DNA of 64,000 nt from Verrucomicrobia bacterium 12-59-8 (GTDB taxonomy: Bacteria; Verrucomicrobiota; Verrucomicrobiae; Verrucomicrobiales; Verrucomicrobiaceae), in contig NCCR01000017.1 of assembly GCA_002279765.1 (NCBI GenBank), positions 11,118 to 75,117 on the forward strand, given 5' to 3'. Of the stretch, positions 7,964-15,996 are shown piece after piece; position 1 is the first letter of the stretch, and each line of letters starts with the position of its first letter. Under the pieces are notes generated by a model. The model was given only the letters and a program-made list of their open reading frames with translations. It had not been told where the DNA came from and did not search any database. A program made the position numbers and the translations under genes.

Positions 7964-9372
7964 GCTGTGAAGTAGTTGACCTCTTCAGAGGCGGGGTTGG
8001 ATTGGGAGCTTGCACGTTTCGCAGCTTTGCTCTCCAGAGCCGAGCCGAGCGTCTTTGGCCTTGCATCGGCACGCTGGGTTTTCTTCGTAAACCAGGAGAC
8101 TGCGTTCCCGGCATTCGAAAGCCGGGCTACGGGGCGGGAGGCTTCTTCACGCAATTCGCCATATACTTTGGCGACGCGTGCGGCGATGCTCGGGACATCG
8201 AAGTCAGCCAGGACGCGGGCGCGGGCGTTTGCGCAAAGATCGCGGTGCAGCATGACATCGTTGAACATGGCATCGATGGCCAGGTGGAAGGTGTTAGGCT
8301 TTTCGAGATCGAAGAGGAGTCCAGTTTCGCCGTGTGTGATCAGGGATGATGCTCCCGAAGTGCGAGAGGATACGACGGGTGTGCCGGCGGCCCAGGCTTC
8401 GAGAATGACGATGCCAAAGGGCTCGGCAGTGCTGCTGAGGGCAAAGACACGCGCATGCTGGATCAGACCGATGAGTTGCGGCGAACCCGAGGGGAGACCG
8501 CCTGTGAGAAGCACGTCATTCTGCAAACCGAGCCGCACGATCTCGCGATTCAGATCTTCAACGACGTGCTGCGTGGTTCCCGCACCGATGAGCACGAGCA
8601 TGGCGCGCGGATGGCGGCGTTTGATCTCGGGAAGCTGTCGCACGAGCCAGGGCAAGTTCTTGGCGGGGTCAAGACGGGCGACTGTGACAATGAGATCACG
8701 GCCAGCTATCTGCGGGTACGCCTTGAGCGCTGCTGCGCGATGATCGACGGCATACTGCGCGGCGGGAACGCTGTGTGGCTGCACGATGATGCGCTGGCCC
8801 GGATACTTCTGTTGGAGCAGCTCGGCTTCACGCGGATTGCAGGTGAAGATGGCGTCCGTGAGTTCCAAAACCTGGCGGCTTTTGACGACTGCACCTAGCG
8901 CCTTGCCCCACTCAAAGCCGCCCTGCAGCGGTGCGATGAGCTTTGTATTCACCTCGGACGGAACATCGAGCGCACCTCCATGCAGGGTGATGACATGCGG
9001 GATCTTCTTCCAGCGAGCAACGCGAAGGCCGATTCCGGCGAGGCGGTTCAGCGCGTGACTGTGAATGACGTCAGCATTATCGCGAAGGAGGTGGGTGATG
9101 AGGTCGAAGGAGAAGAGATTGCCACCCCAGGAGACGAGCTCCTCGCGCTGACGGGAGGAGATGCCGATCACGGGCGCGAAAGCATGATAGGGATGTACGT
9201 GGATGCCTGAATCACTCATGGGATCACGGTCAAAGGGTTGCGAATGCCTCGGTGCATGGATGGCGGACTCGACACCGTGAGTTTGCAGCCCCTGGATGAG
9301 GCGCAGCACTGCGGTCTCGGTGCCGCCCCATTGTGCAGGCTCGTATTTGCGGAGGATGTGAGCGATTTGCAT
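7960..9372 (-). CDS. GT4-family glycosyltransferase with repeat-derived C-terminal tail
   Basis: GT-B glycosyltransferase of 470 residues. The ATG at 9372 (MQIAHILRKYEPAQWGGTE) is chosen because it sits 5 nt after the flippase stop and begins with the family's first strand and GG loop; a longer frame to 9474 would lie inside the flippase gene. Donor-site features are LIVTVARLDPAKNLPWLV, LIGAGTTQHVV and LSSTAEPFGIVILEAWAAG. After the usual end of the fold (VAKVYGELREEA) there are about 57 additional Ser/Ala/Lys-rich residues. The DNA for that tail (about 7963-8135) contains a palindrome and flanking sequence like the repeat at 17299-17395, so the tail is probably a repeat that has been read into the gene. 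Confidence 0.85.
   Translation of the reverse strand: MQIAHILRKYEPAQWGGTETAVLRLIQGLQTHGVESAIHAPRHSQPFDRDPMSDSGIHVHPYHAFAPVIGISSRQREELVSWGGNLFSFDLITHLLRDNADVIHSHALNRLAGIGLRVARWKKIPHVITLHGGALDVPSEVNTKLIAPLQGGFEWGKALGAVVKSRQVLELTDAIFTCNPREAELLQQKYPGQRIIVQPHSVPAAQYAVDHRAAALKAYPQIAGRDLIVTVARLDPAKNLPWLVRQLPEIKRRHPRAMLVLIGAGTTQHVVEDLNREIVRLGLQNDVLLTGGLPSGSPQLIGLIQHARVFALSSTAEPFGIVILEAWAAGTPVVSSRTSGASSLITHGETGLLFDLEKPNTFHLAIDAMFNDVMLHRDLCANARARVLADFDVPSIAARVAKVYGELREEASRPVARLSNAGNAVSWFTKKTQRADARPKTLGSALESKAAKRASSQSNPASEEVNYFTA
8107..8130. repeat. REP-like palindrome inside a coding sequence
   Basis: CCCGGC-ATTCGAAA-GCCGGG followed by CTAC, related to the intergenic palindrome at 17374. It lies within the C-terminal tail of the GT4 gene. 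A longer stretch (about 8025-8130) has the same layout as 17299-17395. Confidence 0.5.
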
Positions 9373-9377
9373 GAGGG

Positions 9378-10943
9378 TTAGGCAGGTTGCAGGAGAGCGA
9401 CCGTTTTGGACTTGAAAAATGGCAGGCGAGCAAGAATGGCGGAGCGTTCTTCTGACTTCAAAGCGCCCTGCCACAACGCCCAGGCCGTCACAATGGTGGC
9501 AATGGCTCCGGGAAGGAGAGTGGAAAGCAGGAGATCGCCTTGAATCGGAGGAAAGAGGGGTGCTGTGCTGAAGATGAGCACGGCAGGCAATGAGCAGAGC
9601 ACGGGAGCGAGGACGGACTCGCGCAGAAGACGTTGAGGTGAAATGCCGATGTCACGAGCCATCCAGGGCCAGAGTTTGAACCATCCAAAGAAGAGCGTCG
9701 GTATCAGTGACCCGACGGCAACGCTGACGACGCTGTGGAAGATCAGCACGAGAGTGATGCTTAACGCGAGGTTGGCTACGGCTTCGCCAATGCCGAGCCA
9801 CATGAGGTGCCGTTCGTGGCCGGTCATCATGTAGATGCGTTTGCTGACGCTGTGCGTGAGCGTGGTGGTGTAAAACCAGAACAGCAGGACCTGCGCGACG
9901 AGAACCGTCTCGCTGGCGATCTGAGCATCTCCGGTGAGCAGGCGCAGCAGAGGCTTCAACTCAAAGGCGCAGAAGACGTAAAGCGGCGTAGCGATGAGTG
10001 CGCTCCAGCGCGTGCTGCGGCGGAGAAGATCGCGCACAGAGGCCTGGTCGCCACAGGCATGCAGGTGAGCGGCGGCAGGTGAAAGCGTGTCTTGAAGCTG
10101 CTTGGTGAACTGGGAGAAAACTTCAGCGACTTTCGCTCCTGCCTGATAAAGAGCGATGGCACTGACGGATAGCGTGGCACCGAGCACGAGCTGATCTGTT
10201 TTACCGAGCACGATGTTGGTGGCAGTGCTGATGTAGGCGAACAAGGAGAAGGCCATGGTTTCGCGCATGACGGACCGTGAGAAAAGCCGCGGACGCAGCC
10301 GCACCTCGGGCATGTGCTTGAGCGCGAAGGCGGCGCAAATGAGGTCGGGCATGAGCGCGAAGAACAGCGCGGTTACCATGATGTTCGTAAAGCTCCAACC
10401 GGCATGCACCGCCCAGGCGATGACACCGAGACGCAGCAGCATGGCGGCGGTGATGATGTTGTTTGCCAAACTGATGCGCTGCTGACCACGCAGGATCTCA
10501 GGAAAAATGCCGAGGGGAAACGCAAGCCCGATGGCGGCAAAGAACACGATCATGGCGATCCGGAACTCGTCGTGGTTTGCGGGCGAGACATCGAACAGCC
10601 GAATGATCTGATGCGAACCGAGAGTGACCACAGATGCGAGCACCAGAGCGATGCCAAGGTAGAAGTAGAGGATCGTGCTGAGAACCCGGCTGAGCTGCGA
10701 CCAGTCCTTCGACACTGAAAGCTCCGCGACGCGTTTCTGCGCGGCGAAACCAAAGCCGAAGTCGAGCAGGATGCCGTAACCAAAGACGCTCCACAGCAGC
10801 GACCAAAAGCCGAAAGACTCCTTGGGCAATGATTGATAGAGCAGCCTGAAAGTGACCAGCCCGACCACGATGCCGACGATGGTGCGGAGGTAGTTTGAGA
10901 GAGCGTTGCTCCAGATGCGGTGTTGGACGTCTGTGTATGTCAT
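9378..10943 (-). CDS. Wzx-type flippase / polysaccharide export membrane protein
   Basis: A polytopic membrane protein of 521 residues in the MOP (MATE/Wzx) style, expected to flip the undecaprenyl-linked repeat unit across the inner membrane. The N terminus reads SNALSNYLRTIVGIVVGLVTFRLL followed by GFWSLLWSVFGYGILLDFG, a typical Wzx opening. About 12 to 14 hydrophobic segments follow, for example TILYFYLGIALVLASVVTLG, MIVFFAAIGLAFPLGIFPE and LSITLVLIFHSVVSVAVGS. A basic tail (FFKSKTVALLQPA) ends the protein. A GC-rich leader element lies 38 nt upstream, and the next glycosyltransferase starts 5 nt after the stop. Confidence 0.9.
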   Translation of the reverse strand: MTYTDVQHRIWSNALSNYLRTIVGIVVGLVTFRLLYQSLPKESFGFWSLLWSVFGYGILLDFGFGFAAQKRVAELSVSKDWSQLSRVLSTILYFYLGIALVLASVVTLGSHQIIRLFDVSPANHDEFRIAMIVFFAAIGLAFPLGIFPEILRGQQRISLANNIITAAMLLRLGVIAWAVHAGWSFTNIMVTALFFALMPDLICAAFALKHMPEVRLRPRLFSRSVMRETMAFSLFAYISTATNIVLGKTDQLVLGATLSVSAIALYQAGAKVAEVFSQFTKQLQDTLSPAAAHLHACGDQASVRDLLRRSTRWSALIATPLYVFCAFELKPLLRLLTGDAQIASETVLVAQVLLFWFYTTTLTHSVSKRIYMMTGHERHLMWLGIGEAVANLALSITLVLIFHSVVSVAVGSLIPTLFFGWFKLWPWMARDIGISPQRLLRESVLAPVLCSLPAVLIFSTAPLFPPIQGDLLLSTLLPGAIATIVTAWALWQGALKSEERSAILARLPFFKSKTVALLQPA

Positions 10944-10980
10944 GCGTGTGGATTAATATTCCAGCAGAGCGATGGAGGGA

Positions 10981-11000
10981 CAATCCCCCCAGGTGGGTGG
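10981..11000 (-). repeat. Recurrent GC-rich leader element (copy 4)
   Basis: CAATCCCCCCAGGTGGGTGG on the plus strand, 38 nt upstream of the flippase start. It shares GGGACAATCCCCCCAG with the copy at 1421. Confidence 0.58.
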
Positions 11001-11087
11001 TGGTGAGGGAAAGATCAAAAAACAACCGGGGCCGGAAGACACACATCTTCCGGCCCCCAGGCCACTCCCCCACAAAAGATTGTTGCG

Positions 11088-11807
11088 TCAGCGAGCGAAG
11101 AGCCAGGTATTCTCCTCGACGCCTTGAGTCTCGAAACCACAGGCTCGGAGCTGGGCGATGACGCGCTCATTGGCTTCTTCGCCGACGATGCTCGGATGAA
11201 GCTCGATGATGATGCGGGTGACGGATTGCGGGAGCTGGGTAAAGTCGAGGAAGGTTTCGGCACCTTCGATGTCGCAGATGAGGACGGTGGGAGGTTCTGA
11301 CATCATCTTCACCAGGCTGGGGAGGCTCATGGAGGGGACGGTAATCTGCGTGGCGGAGCCGTGCGCGGTGATGATGCTGTTTTCCCAAAATTCGCCGCCG
11401 ATATTGAGGCTGAGTTCACCGTCTTCGCACGATGCTGCCGCCTGGACCACCTGGGGTGCGAGGCCGTTGAGGGCGTAGTTATGGCGCAGCATGGACAGCG
11501 TGTTGGGATTCGGCTCCACGGTGAGGTGGTGCTTCACGCCGATGACAATGCGGCAAAAGAGACCGATGAAACCGATGGCACCACCGAGTTCGAGGATGAC
11601 GTCGTTTTTGGTCAGGCACTGCTGAGCTAAGCGACGCTCCTGAAACTCATAGCGGCCTTGCAGGATGTGATTTTTCATCAGCGATGAGAGTCTGCTGATG
11701 TCGAGCTGCACGCCGTGAAGCGTCGCACGCTGTTTGGCAGGCAGGGTGAACTTGAAGTGCCAGCGGGTAAGGAAGTCCTGGACGAAGTTGGGATAGGTGA
11801 GGGTCAT
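11088..11807 (-). CDS. FkbM-family SAM-dependent methyltransferase
   Basis: A protein of 239 residues with a class I methyltransferase fold. The SAM-binding loop is in VILELGGAIGFIGLFCRIV, the next acidic strand in HLTVEPNPNTLSMLRHNYALNG, and the late strand in TVLICDIEGAETFLDF followed by TRIIIELHPSIVG. This order matches FkbM-type enzymes, which methylate hydroxyls of sugars or polyketides. In this locus it probably O-methylates a glycan residue. It starts 4 nt after the stop of the upstream phosphatase-superfamily gene. Confidence 0.82.
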   Translation of the reverse strand: MTLTYPNFVQDFLTRWHFKFTLPAKQRATLHGVQLDISRLSSLMKNHILQGRYEFQERRLAQQCLTKNDVILELGGAIGFIGLFCRIVIGVKHHLTVEPNPNTLSMLRHNYALNGLAPQVVQAAASCEDGELSLNIGGEFWENSIITAHGSATQITVPSMSLPSLVKMMSEPPTVLICDIEGAETFLDFTQLPQSVTRIIIELHPSIVGEEANERVIAQLRACGFETQGVEENTWLFAR

Positions 11808-11811
11808 AAGA

Positions 11812-12996
11812 TTAGGCGGCGAGGGCGTGTTGATGGGTGATAGCGGCGGCAGGTGCGACTGCTTGTGTCATGAGGCGGTGAATGTGGGGTATGTGCGTGA
11901 TGTCAGCGGGAACGTCCGGCGTACTGCTGAAGAGCGTGGCGTAGCTCTGCGGATCGTGCGGGTGGTAGCCGTGCATGGCACGGATGGGGCGCTCGCCCAT
12001 ATGGCTGGGGACGATCAGAGTGCCTTCACGGACGAGAAAAATGAGCTCGCCAAAGCGACCGTCTTCAAAGTAGGCGCGCATGGACTTGAGTTCGTCATCG
12101 GGAACTATGCGGCCTTCGATGACGGTTTTCAGGGTGTCGGTGATGAGTCGGCGGGCATCTTCATTGAAGAACCAATAGCGGGCCATGGTGCTGTCATAGA
12201 CGACGTTGTAGTCCGTGCCGATGCGGAGGCCGAGGGCTTCAATTTCCTTCACGAGATCCAGGTGGACATCACAATTCGCCATGCCGTGATCGCTGAAGAC
12301 ATGCAGCGAGACGTTGCTGTAGTGCTGATGGGCGAGTTTGAGCGTTTGAGTGATCCAGGTTTCGTATTCGGCGAGTTTGGTGTCGATCGTTGGCGACTGA
12401 TTGCCGACGCGGTGGAGAAGGCCGTCGAGACCGGCCCAGTATTGAAAGGCGAAAGTGATGCGCTGGGCGGCGATGTCAGCGTTTAGGCGGTCCCGGTTGG
12501 ATTCCTCGCTCAAATCGGGATTCGTGACGAAGTAGGGCACGTTTCTCGCCTCGAGCTGGTCGAAGATGTTTTCGCCACGGTTCATGCCGCAGGGCTTCAG
12601 CGGGCTCTTTTTCTCGGTGAAGTCGTAGAGATGGATCTGCTGAAATGGGATATTGTACAGGTCAAAGTAGCCCTTAAAGCCAAGGAAGTGCTTCACGAGC
12701 TTGGTGAGGTAACGGCGGACGATGCGGCGGCTGGTGAAGGCCTTTGGCAGCCAGCGCAACCAGGTCAGCGGGGCGAATGGAGAGTTCTCCGGGTCGTGGA
12801 TGAAATAGCACCAGTTTTTATGTTCGTCAGGCCAGCGTCCGCTGAGGATGCTCGGAACGCAGGTGCTGCTGTAGCCGAAGACGCTCTCAAGCTTGCGGCG
12901 ATGCGGTGCGGCGGACTGAAGGAACTGCGGTCGCGTTTTGATGATCTCCCACCCGCAGGCGTCGATCATGATGAAGAGGTCGAGATGGTCTTTCAT
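11812..12996 (-). CDS. Alkaline phosphatase-superfamily (type I phosphodiesterase-like) protein
   Basis: A protein of 394 residues with the metal-ligand pattern of the alkaline phosphatase/nucleotide pyrophosphatase superfamily: D12 in FIMIDACGWEII, the nucleophile candidate T45 in GYSSTCVPSILSGR, D190 and H194 in WAGLDGLLHR, D236-H237 in LHVFSDHGM, and a late MHGYHP histidine. No signal peptide or membrane segment is visible, so it appears cytoplasmic. Its position directly before the methyltransferase (4 nt gap) and inside the exopolysaccharide operon suggests hydrolysis or transfer of a phosphate, phosphoethanolamine-like or phosphoglycerol-like group on the glycan or its precursor. The exact substrate is unknown. 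Confidence 0.8.
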   Translation of the reverse strand: MKDHLDLFIMIDACGWEIIKTRPQFLQSAAPHRRKLESVFGYSSTCVPSILSGRWPDEHKNWCYFIHDPENSPFAPLTWLRWLPKAFTSRRIVRRYLTKLVKHFLGFKGYFDLYNIPFQQIHLYDFTEKKSPLKPCGMNRGENIFDQLEARNVPYFVTNPDLSEESNRDRLNADIAAQRITFAFQYWAGLDGLLHRVGNQSPTIDTKLAEYETWITQTLKLAHQHYSNVSLHVFSDHGMANCDVHLDLVKEIEALGLRIGTDYNVVYDSTMARYWFFNEDARRLITDTLKTVIEGRIVPDDELKSMRAYFEDGRFGELIFLVREGTLIVPSHMGERPIRAMHGYHPHDPQSYATLFSSTPDVPADITHIPHIHRLMTQAVAPAAAITHQHALAA

Positions 12997-13062
12997 TGGG
13001 GTGGATTGAAGATGCCAGGTTTTTTTGCTTCGTGGCTTTGCAGCCAGAGCGGGGACATGGGG

Positions 13063-13555
13063 TCAGGCTGCGAGGGAGGCAGGCGTGATGAGTCGTTCGA
13101 TTTCTTTTCGCAGCAGCGTGGGAATGAAAGGCTTGGCGACCAATACGGTGGCCTCCTCAAAACCGAGGCGATGTCCGACAGCGAGCTGGCCGCAGGCACT
13201 GAGAATGACGACGGGGATGGGGCTATCGGTGTTCATGGGTGAGAGAGCATATTTTGGTTTGAACGAGCATTGCGGCGGCGCGCACGAAAACGACAAAGGT
13301 GGCGGCTTCGTTGGAAGGATCGTTCCTTTCAACCAGGCGGTGCATGTGAGGCAAGCTATCGCGCCAGCACCATACGTCGATCCCCTCAACTGAGGTGGAT
13401 CGCAGGCAGTTGTTGAGCAGCTTGTGTCCCATGCTGCGGCCGCATTTGCAGCGTTGGACTCTGGGACAGCTCGCGTTTGATCAGGAGGGCGTTATTCTCT
13501 GCGCCACGACGACGAAGACGGATCAGCAGGTTGCCCGAGGTAATTTTTGAGACTG
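13063..13555 (-). pseudogene. Decayed response-regulator receiver domain
   Basis: Remnant spread over more than one minus-strand frame. The last part (13063 to about 13240) reads PIPVVILSACGQLAVG, then EEATVLVAKPF and LLRKEIERLI, which matches the end of a receiver domain (strand 4, the conserved Lys-Pro after strand 5, helix 5). Upstream, another frame gives NALLIKRELSQSP, as expected for the first helix of a receiver, but it runs into a TGA before the phospho-acceptor region. No intact Asp-containing strand 3 joins the pieces. The gene probably once encoded a CheY-like protein of the locus. The 617-bp gap 12997-13613 holds nothing else recognisable. Confidence 0.5.
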
Positions 13556-13613
13556 CGCAAGACATTGAGCTCGCAGGCCTTTGACGGGCCAGCGGGTAAA
13601 GTCCGTATGCAGA

Positions 13614-13898
13614 TCAGGCATGAACGATTTCAAATACGCGATGCAGGCGGGTCAGCTCGATGAGTTGCGCGACTGCGGAGGAGGGATTCAGCAGTTTCAT
13701 GACACCGCCTCTGGCACGGATCGACTTGTTCAATGAGAGCAGCACTCCGAGGCCCGAGCTGTCGATGAAGCGCGTGTTGGAGAGGTCAATGCTGGTTCCC
13801 AGTGGATCGCTGGTGATGTTTTTGACGACCCGATCTTTCCAGAGTCGGGCGTTGGCGGAGCTCAGTTCGGCGGGTGCTGTTTGGGTGGTGGCGTTCAT
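13614..13898 (-). CDS. STAS-domain (anti-sigma-factor antagonist-like) protein
   Basis: A small protein of 94 residues that is almost entirely a STAS domain. The hallmark loop TRFIDSSGLGVLLSLNKSI carries the serine that partner kinases phosphorylate in this family. The C terminus has VMKLLNPSSAVAQLIELTRLHRVFEIV, matching the last strand and helix. The ATG at 13898 (MNATTQTAP) is 5 nt after the stop of the upstream gene; an earlier in-frame ATG at 13919 overlaps that gene. STAS proteins control partner-switching cascades, and SypA of the Vibrio fischeri syp polysaccharide locus is a precedent for one in such a cluster. No cognate kinase or phosphatase of the RsbW/SypE type is visible here. Confidence 0.82.
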   Translation of the reverse strand: MNATTQTAPAELSSANARLWKDRVVKNITSDPLGTSIDLSNTRFIDSSGLGVLLSLNKSIRARGGVMKLLNPSSAVAQLIELTRLHRVFEIVHA

Positions 13899-13902
13899 CG
13901 TA

Positions 13903-15169
13903 TTAGGCGTGACAGGCATTGTGGGTTTTGATGGCGGTGGATGCGACACTGCCGTCGTGTTCCGGCCGTAGCGTCAAAAATCGTGGGAGGCAGCGCATAA
14001 GGATGCGTAGGTTCATCCAGAAGGAGCGCTGAACGCTGTAGTAGGCGGCATGGGCGAGAGCGGCCTCATGGTCCTGCAGGCCGTCGTTTGCCACATCTGC
14101 GAGCGAAAAGACACCGGCAGAACAGCCGAGCCAGAGCTGCTCAAACTCATCGCCGAGCAATGCAGCGCGTGCGGGTGTAAGCGGGCGATTCCCGACGAGA
14201 TGCATTTCACCGCGCCACACGCGCCATAGCTCCGGCCAGCGGGAAAACAAGCCGCGCATGCCATTCAACGCATGCAGTGGGGCAGTGCGCGTGTAGCGAT
14301 CCTGTGTGCCCGGAGGTGGCAGAATGACCAGTGTGCGGGTGAAGGCCGCTCTCTGTCGAGCAAGACGCGACCACGCCATGCTCATGAGGGCGAGCGGTGT
14401 GGTGACGACCATCAGAACCAGTGCTAGCAAACGCGTGGCCGGCCCGCAGCGGGCTCCGCCAAAGGGCTGCTGCTTCAAGCTGGCGAGCAGGAAGTCATCC
14501 GTGACCTCGATGAATGAGGCGAGCCGCCAGTTCTCCAAACCGGCGCCCCAGGCAAAGGAGTGCGAGACCTCGGTCATCGCGCCGACGTAGGTCTTTGGAC
14601 CGACCCAGCTCCCGCGCACAGTAGCCATACGGTCGATGTAAGCCGCTTCCTCGATGATGGAGCCGGGCATGATATGCGCAATCTTCAACGATGGCGGTCG
14701 GTGCGATGCGCGCCCGAGTGCTGACATACACATCCGGTGCGATGCAGCGCATCGTGAGACGCGATTTGAGATCCACAGAAGCGAACTGCTTCATCATGTC
14801 GTCAAAGAGACCCTCGGTGCTGTCCCAAAGAGGATTTAGGGGCGAGTCGGGCAGTGAGTCCATTTTCACGACTCGCGTTCGAGCGTCCGTGGCAAAGACT
14901 GCGCGTGCTTGTTCGATGTCCGGCTCAGCAGAGACGGGAACAACCGTGATCTTAATGCCCCAGCGACCGCCATTGCCGACGTCACGGCGTATTTGGTCAG
15001 GCCGATCTGCAACGATCAACGTGATCTCCCTCACGCCTTCGCCAGCAAACTTTTCCAGCCACAGATCGAGCAGGGAGCGTCCCATGATTGGCAGCAGCGC
15101 AAGGGGCTTCATGCGACGGGCGAAACCGGCAGCTTCGCGATTGTCTGGACAGATGAGGATGACGTTCAT
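13903..15169 (-). pseudogene. Frameshifted nucleotidyltransferase / beta-helix / sugar-transferase-like gene
   Basis: Two adjacent minus-strand frames form one gene. The first (from ATG 15169) resembles a sugar-nucleotide transferase: MNVILICPDNREAAGFA, PLALLPIMGRSLLDLWLEK and EITLIVADRPDQI. It runs into hexapeptide-like beta-helix sequence (VYVSTRARIAPTAIVEDCAY), where the frame is lost near 14668-14676. The next frame continues the same helix (IMPGSIIEEAAYIDRMATVRG, WVGPKTYVGAM). It then shows a membrane segment (LALVLMVVTTPLALMSMAW) and a degenerate sugar-transferase end (LVGNRPLTPARAALLGDEFE, AYYSVQRSFWMNLRILMRCL). A loss of two bases or gain of one would explain the break. It could be a true mutation or a sequence error. 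The neighbour upstream is the intact priming transferase, 4 nt away. Confidence 0.7.
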
Positions 15170-15173
15170 AGGG

Positions 15174-15929
15174 TTACATTCCTTTGCCCAACACGATGGC
15201 GGGGACTGTTTTCAACAGGATCCAGAGGTCGCGCACCAGGGACTGGCTCTCGATGTAGCGGACATCGAGCGTGACCTGCTCGTCGAAGTCGATGGCATTG
15301 CGGTCGCCGATTTCCCAAACGCCTCCGCGACGTTCGCCGACCTGCCAGAGACAGGTGATGCCGGGACGTGCATGGAGACGGCGGCGGTCATCGGCGGAGT
15401 AGAGAGCCACTTCACGCGGCAGCGGCGGACGTGGGCCGACAATGGACATGTCACCGCACAGGACGTTGATGAACTGCGGCAGCTCGTCAATGGAGGTCTT
15501 GCGGATGAAGCGGCCGATGCGGGTGATGCGCGGATCGTCCTTCATCTTGAAGGTGATACCCTGAGCCTTCTCGTTCTTTGCCAGCAACCCAGCGAGCTTT
15601 GACTCGGCATCGACGCACATGGAGCGAAACTTGAGCATCTCAAATTCGCGCCCATGCAGACCCACACGCTTCTGCTTGAAGAACACCGACCCACCATCGC
15701 GGCGGACGAGTAGCGAGATGATGATGAACAAGGGCGATGCCATGAGCAGGCAAATGAGGCTGATGACGATGTCAAAGAGGCGTTTGGCAGCATGCGTGCC
15801 ATTCACAACCGAGAGCCAGCTGCAGCGCTTCAAGTGAAGGCCAATGCGCATCTGCATGCGACCGATACGCCTCTGCGCCTTGATGAGGCGGAGGGCTTGT
15901 TGTTCGGCTATATAGAGTGGATGTGTCAT
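15174..15929 (-). CDS. Priming sugar-phosphate transferase (bacterial sugar transferase family)
   Basis: Initiating enzyme of 251 residues that transfers a sugar-1-phosphate to undecaprenyl phosphate at the inner membrane. The start at 15929 (MTHPLYIAEQQALRL) is chosen because upstream sequence overlaps the leader element and the preceding gene. A membrane hairpin (RLFDIVISLICLLMASPLFIIISLL) is followed by the catalytic domain: VFFKQKRVGLHGREFEMLKFRSM, SIDELPQFINVLCGDMSIVGPRPPLP, ARPGITCLWQVGERR and LDVRYIESQSLVRDLWILLKTV. The basic and acidic catalytic residues of the family (KFRSM, the D-E-L-P-Q stretch) are intact. Substrate could be glucose, galactose or an N-acetylated sugar. Confidence 0.92.
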   Translation of the reverse strand: MTHPLYIAEQQALRLIKAQRRIGRMQMRIGLHLKRCSWLSVVNGTHAAKRLFDIVISLICLLMASPLFIIISLLVRRDGGSVFFKQKRVGLHGREFEMLKFRSMCVDAESKLAGLLAKNEKAQGITFKMKDDPRITRIGRFIRKTSIDELPQFINVLCGDMSIVGPRPPLPREVALYSADDRRRLHARPGITCLWQVGERRGGVWEIGDRNAIDFDEQVTLDVRYIESQSLVRDLWILLKTVPAIVLGKGM

Positions 15930-15961
15930 GCCAGGAATGTGATGCTTTTGCTGGGTTTGTA

Positions 15962-15982
15962 ACTCCCCGCAGGTGTGGGGAA
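15962..15982 (-). repeat. Recurrent GC-rich leader element (copy 5)
   Basis: ACTCCCCGCAGGTGTGGGGAA on the plus strand, 33 nt before the priming transferase start. The transcript can form a stem UUCCCC/GGGGAG around an eight-base loop. Confidence 0.6.
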
Positions 15983-15996
15983 CTTCCAAAGCCGAG

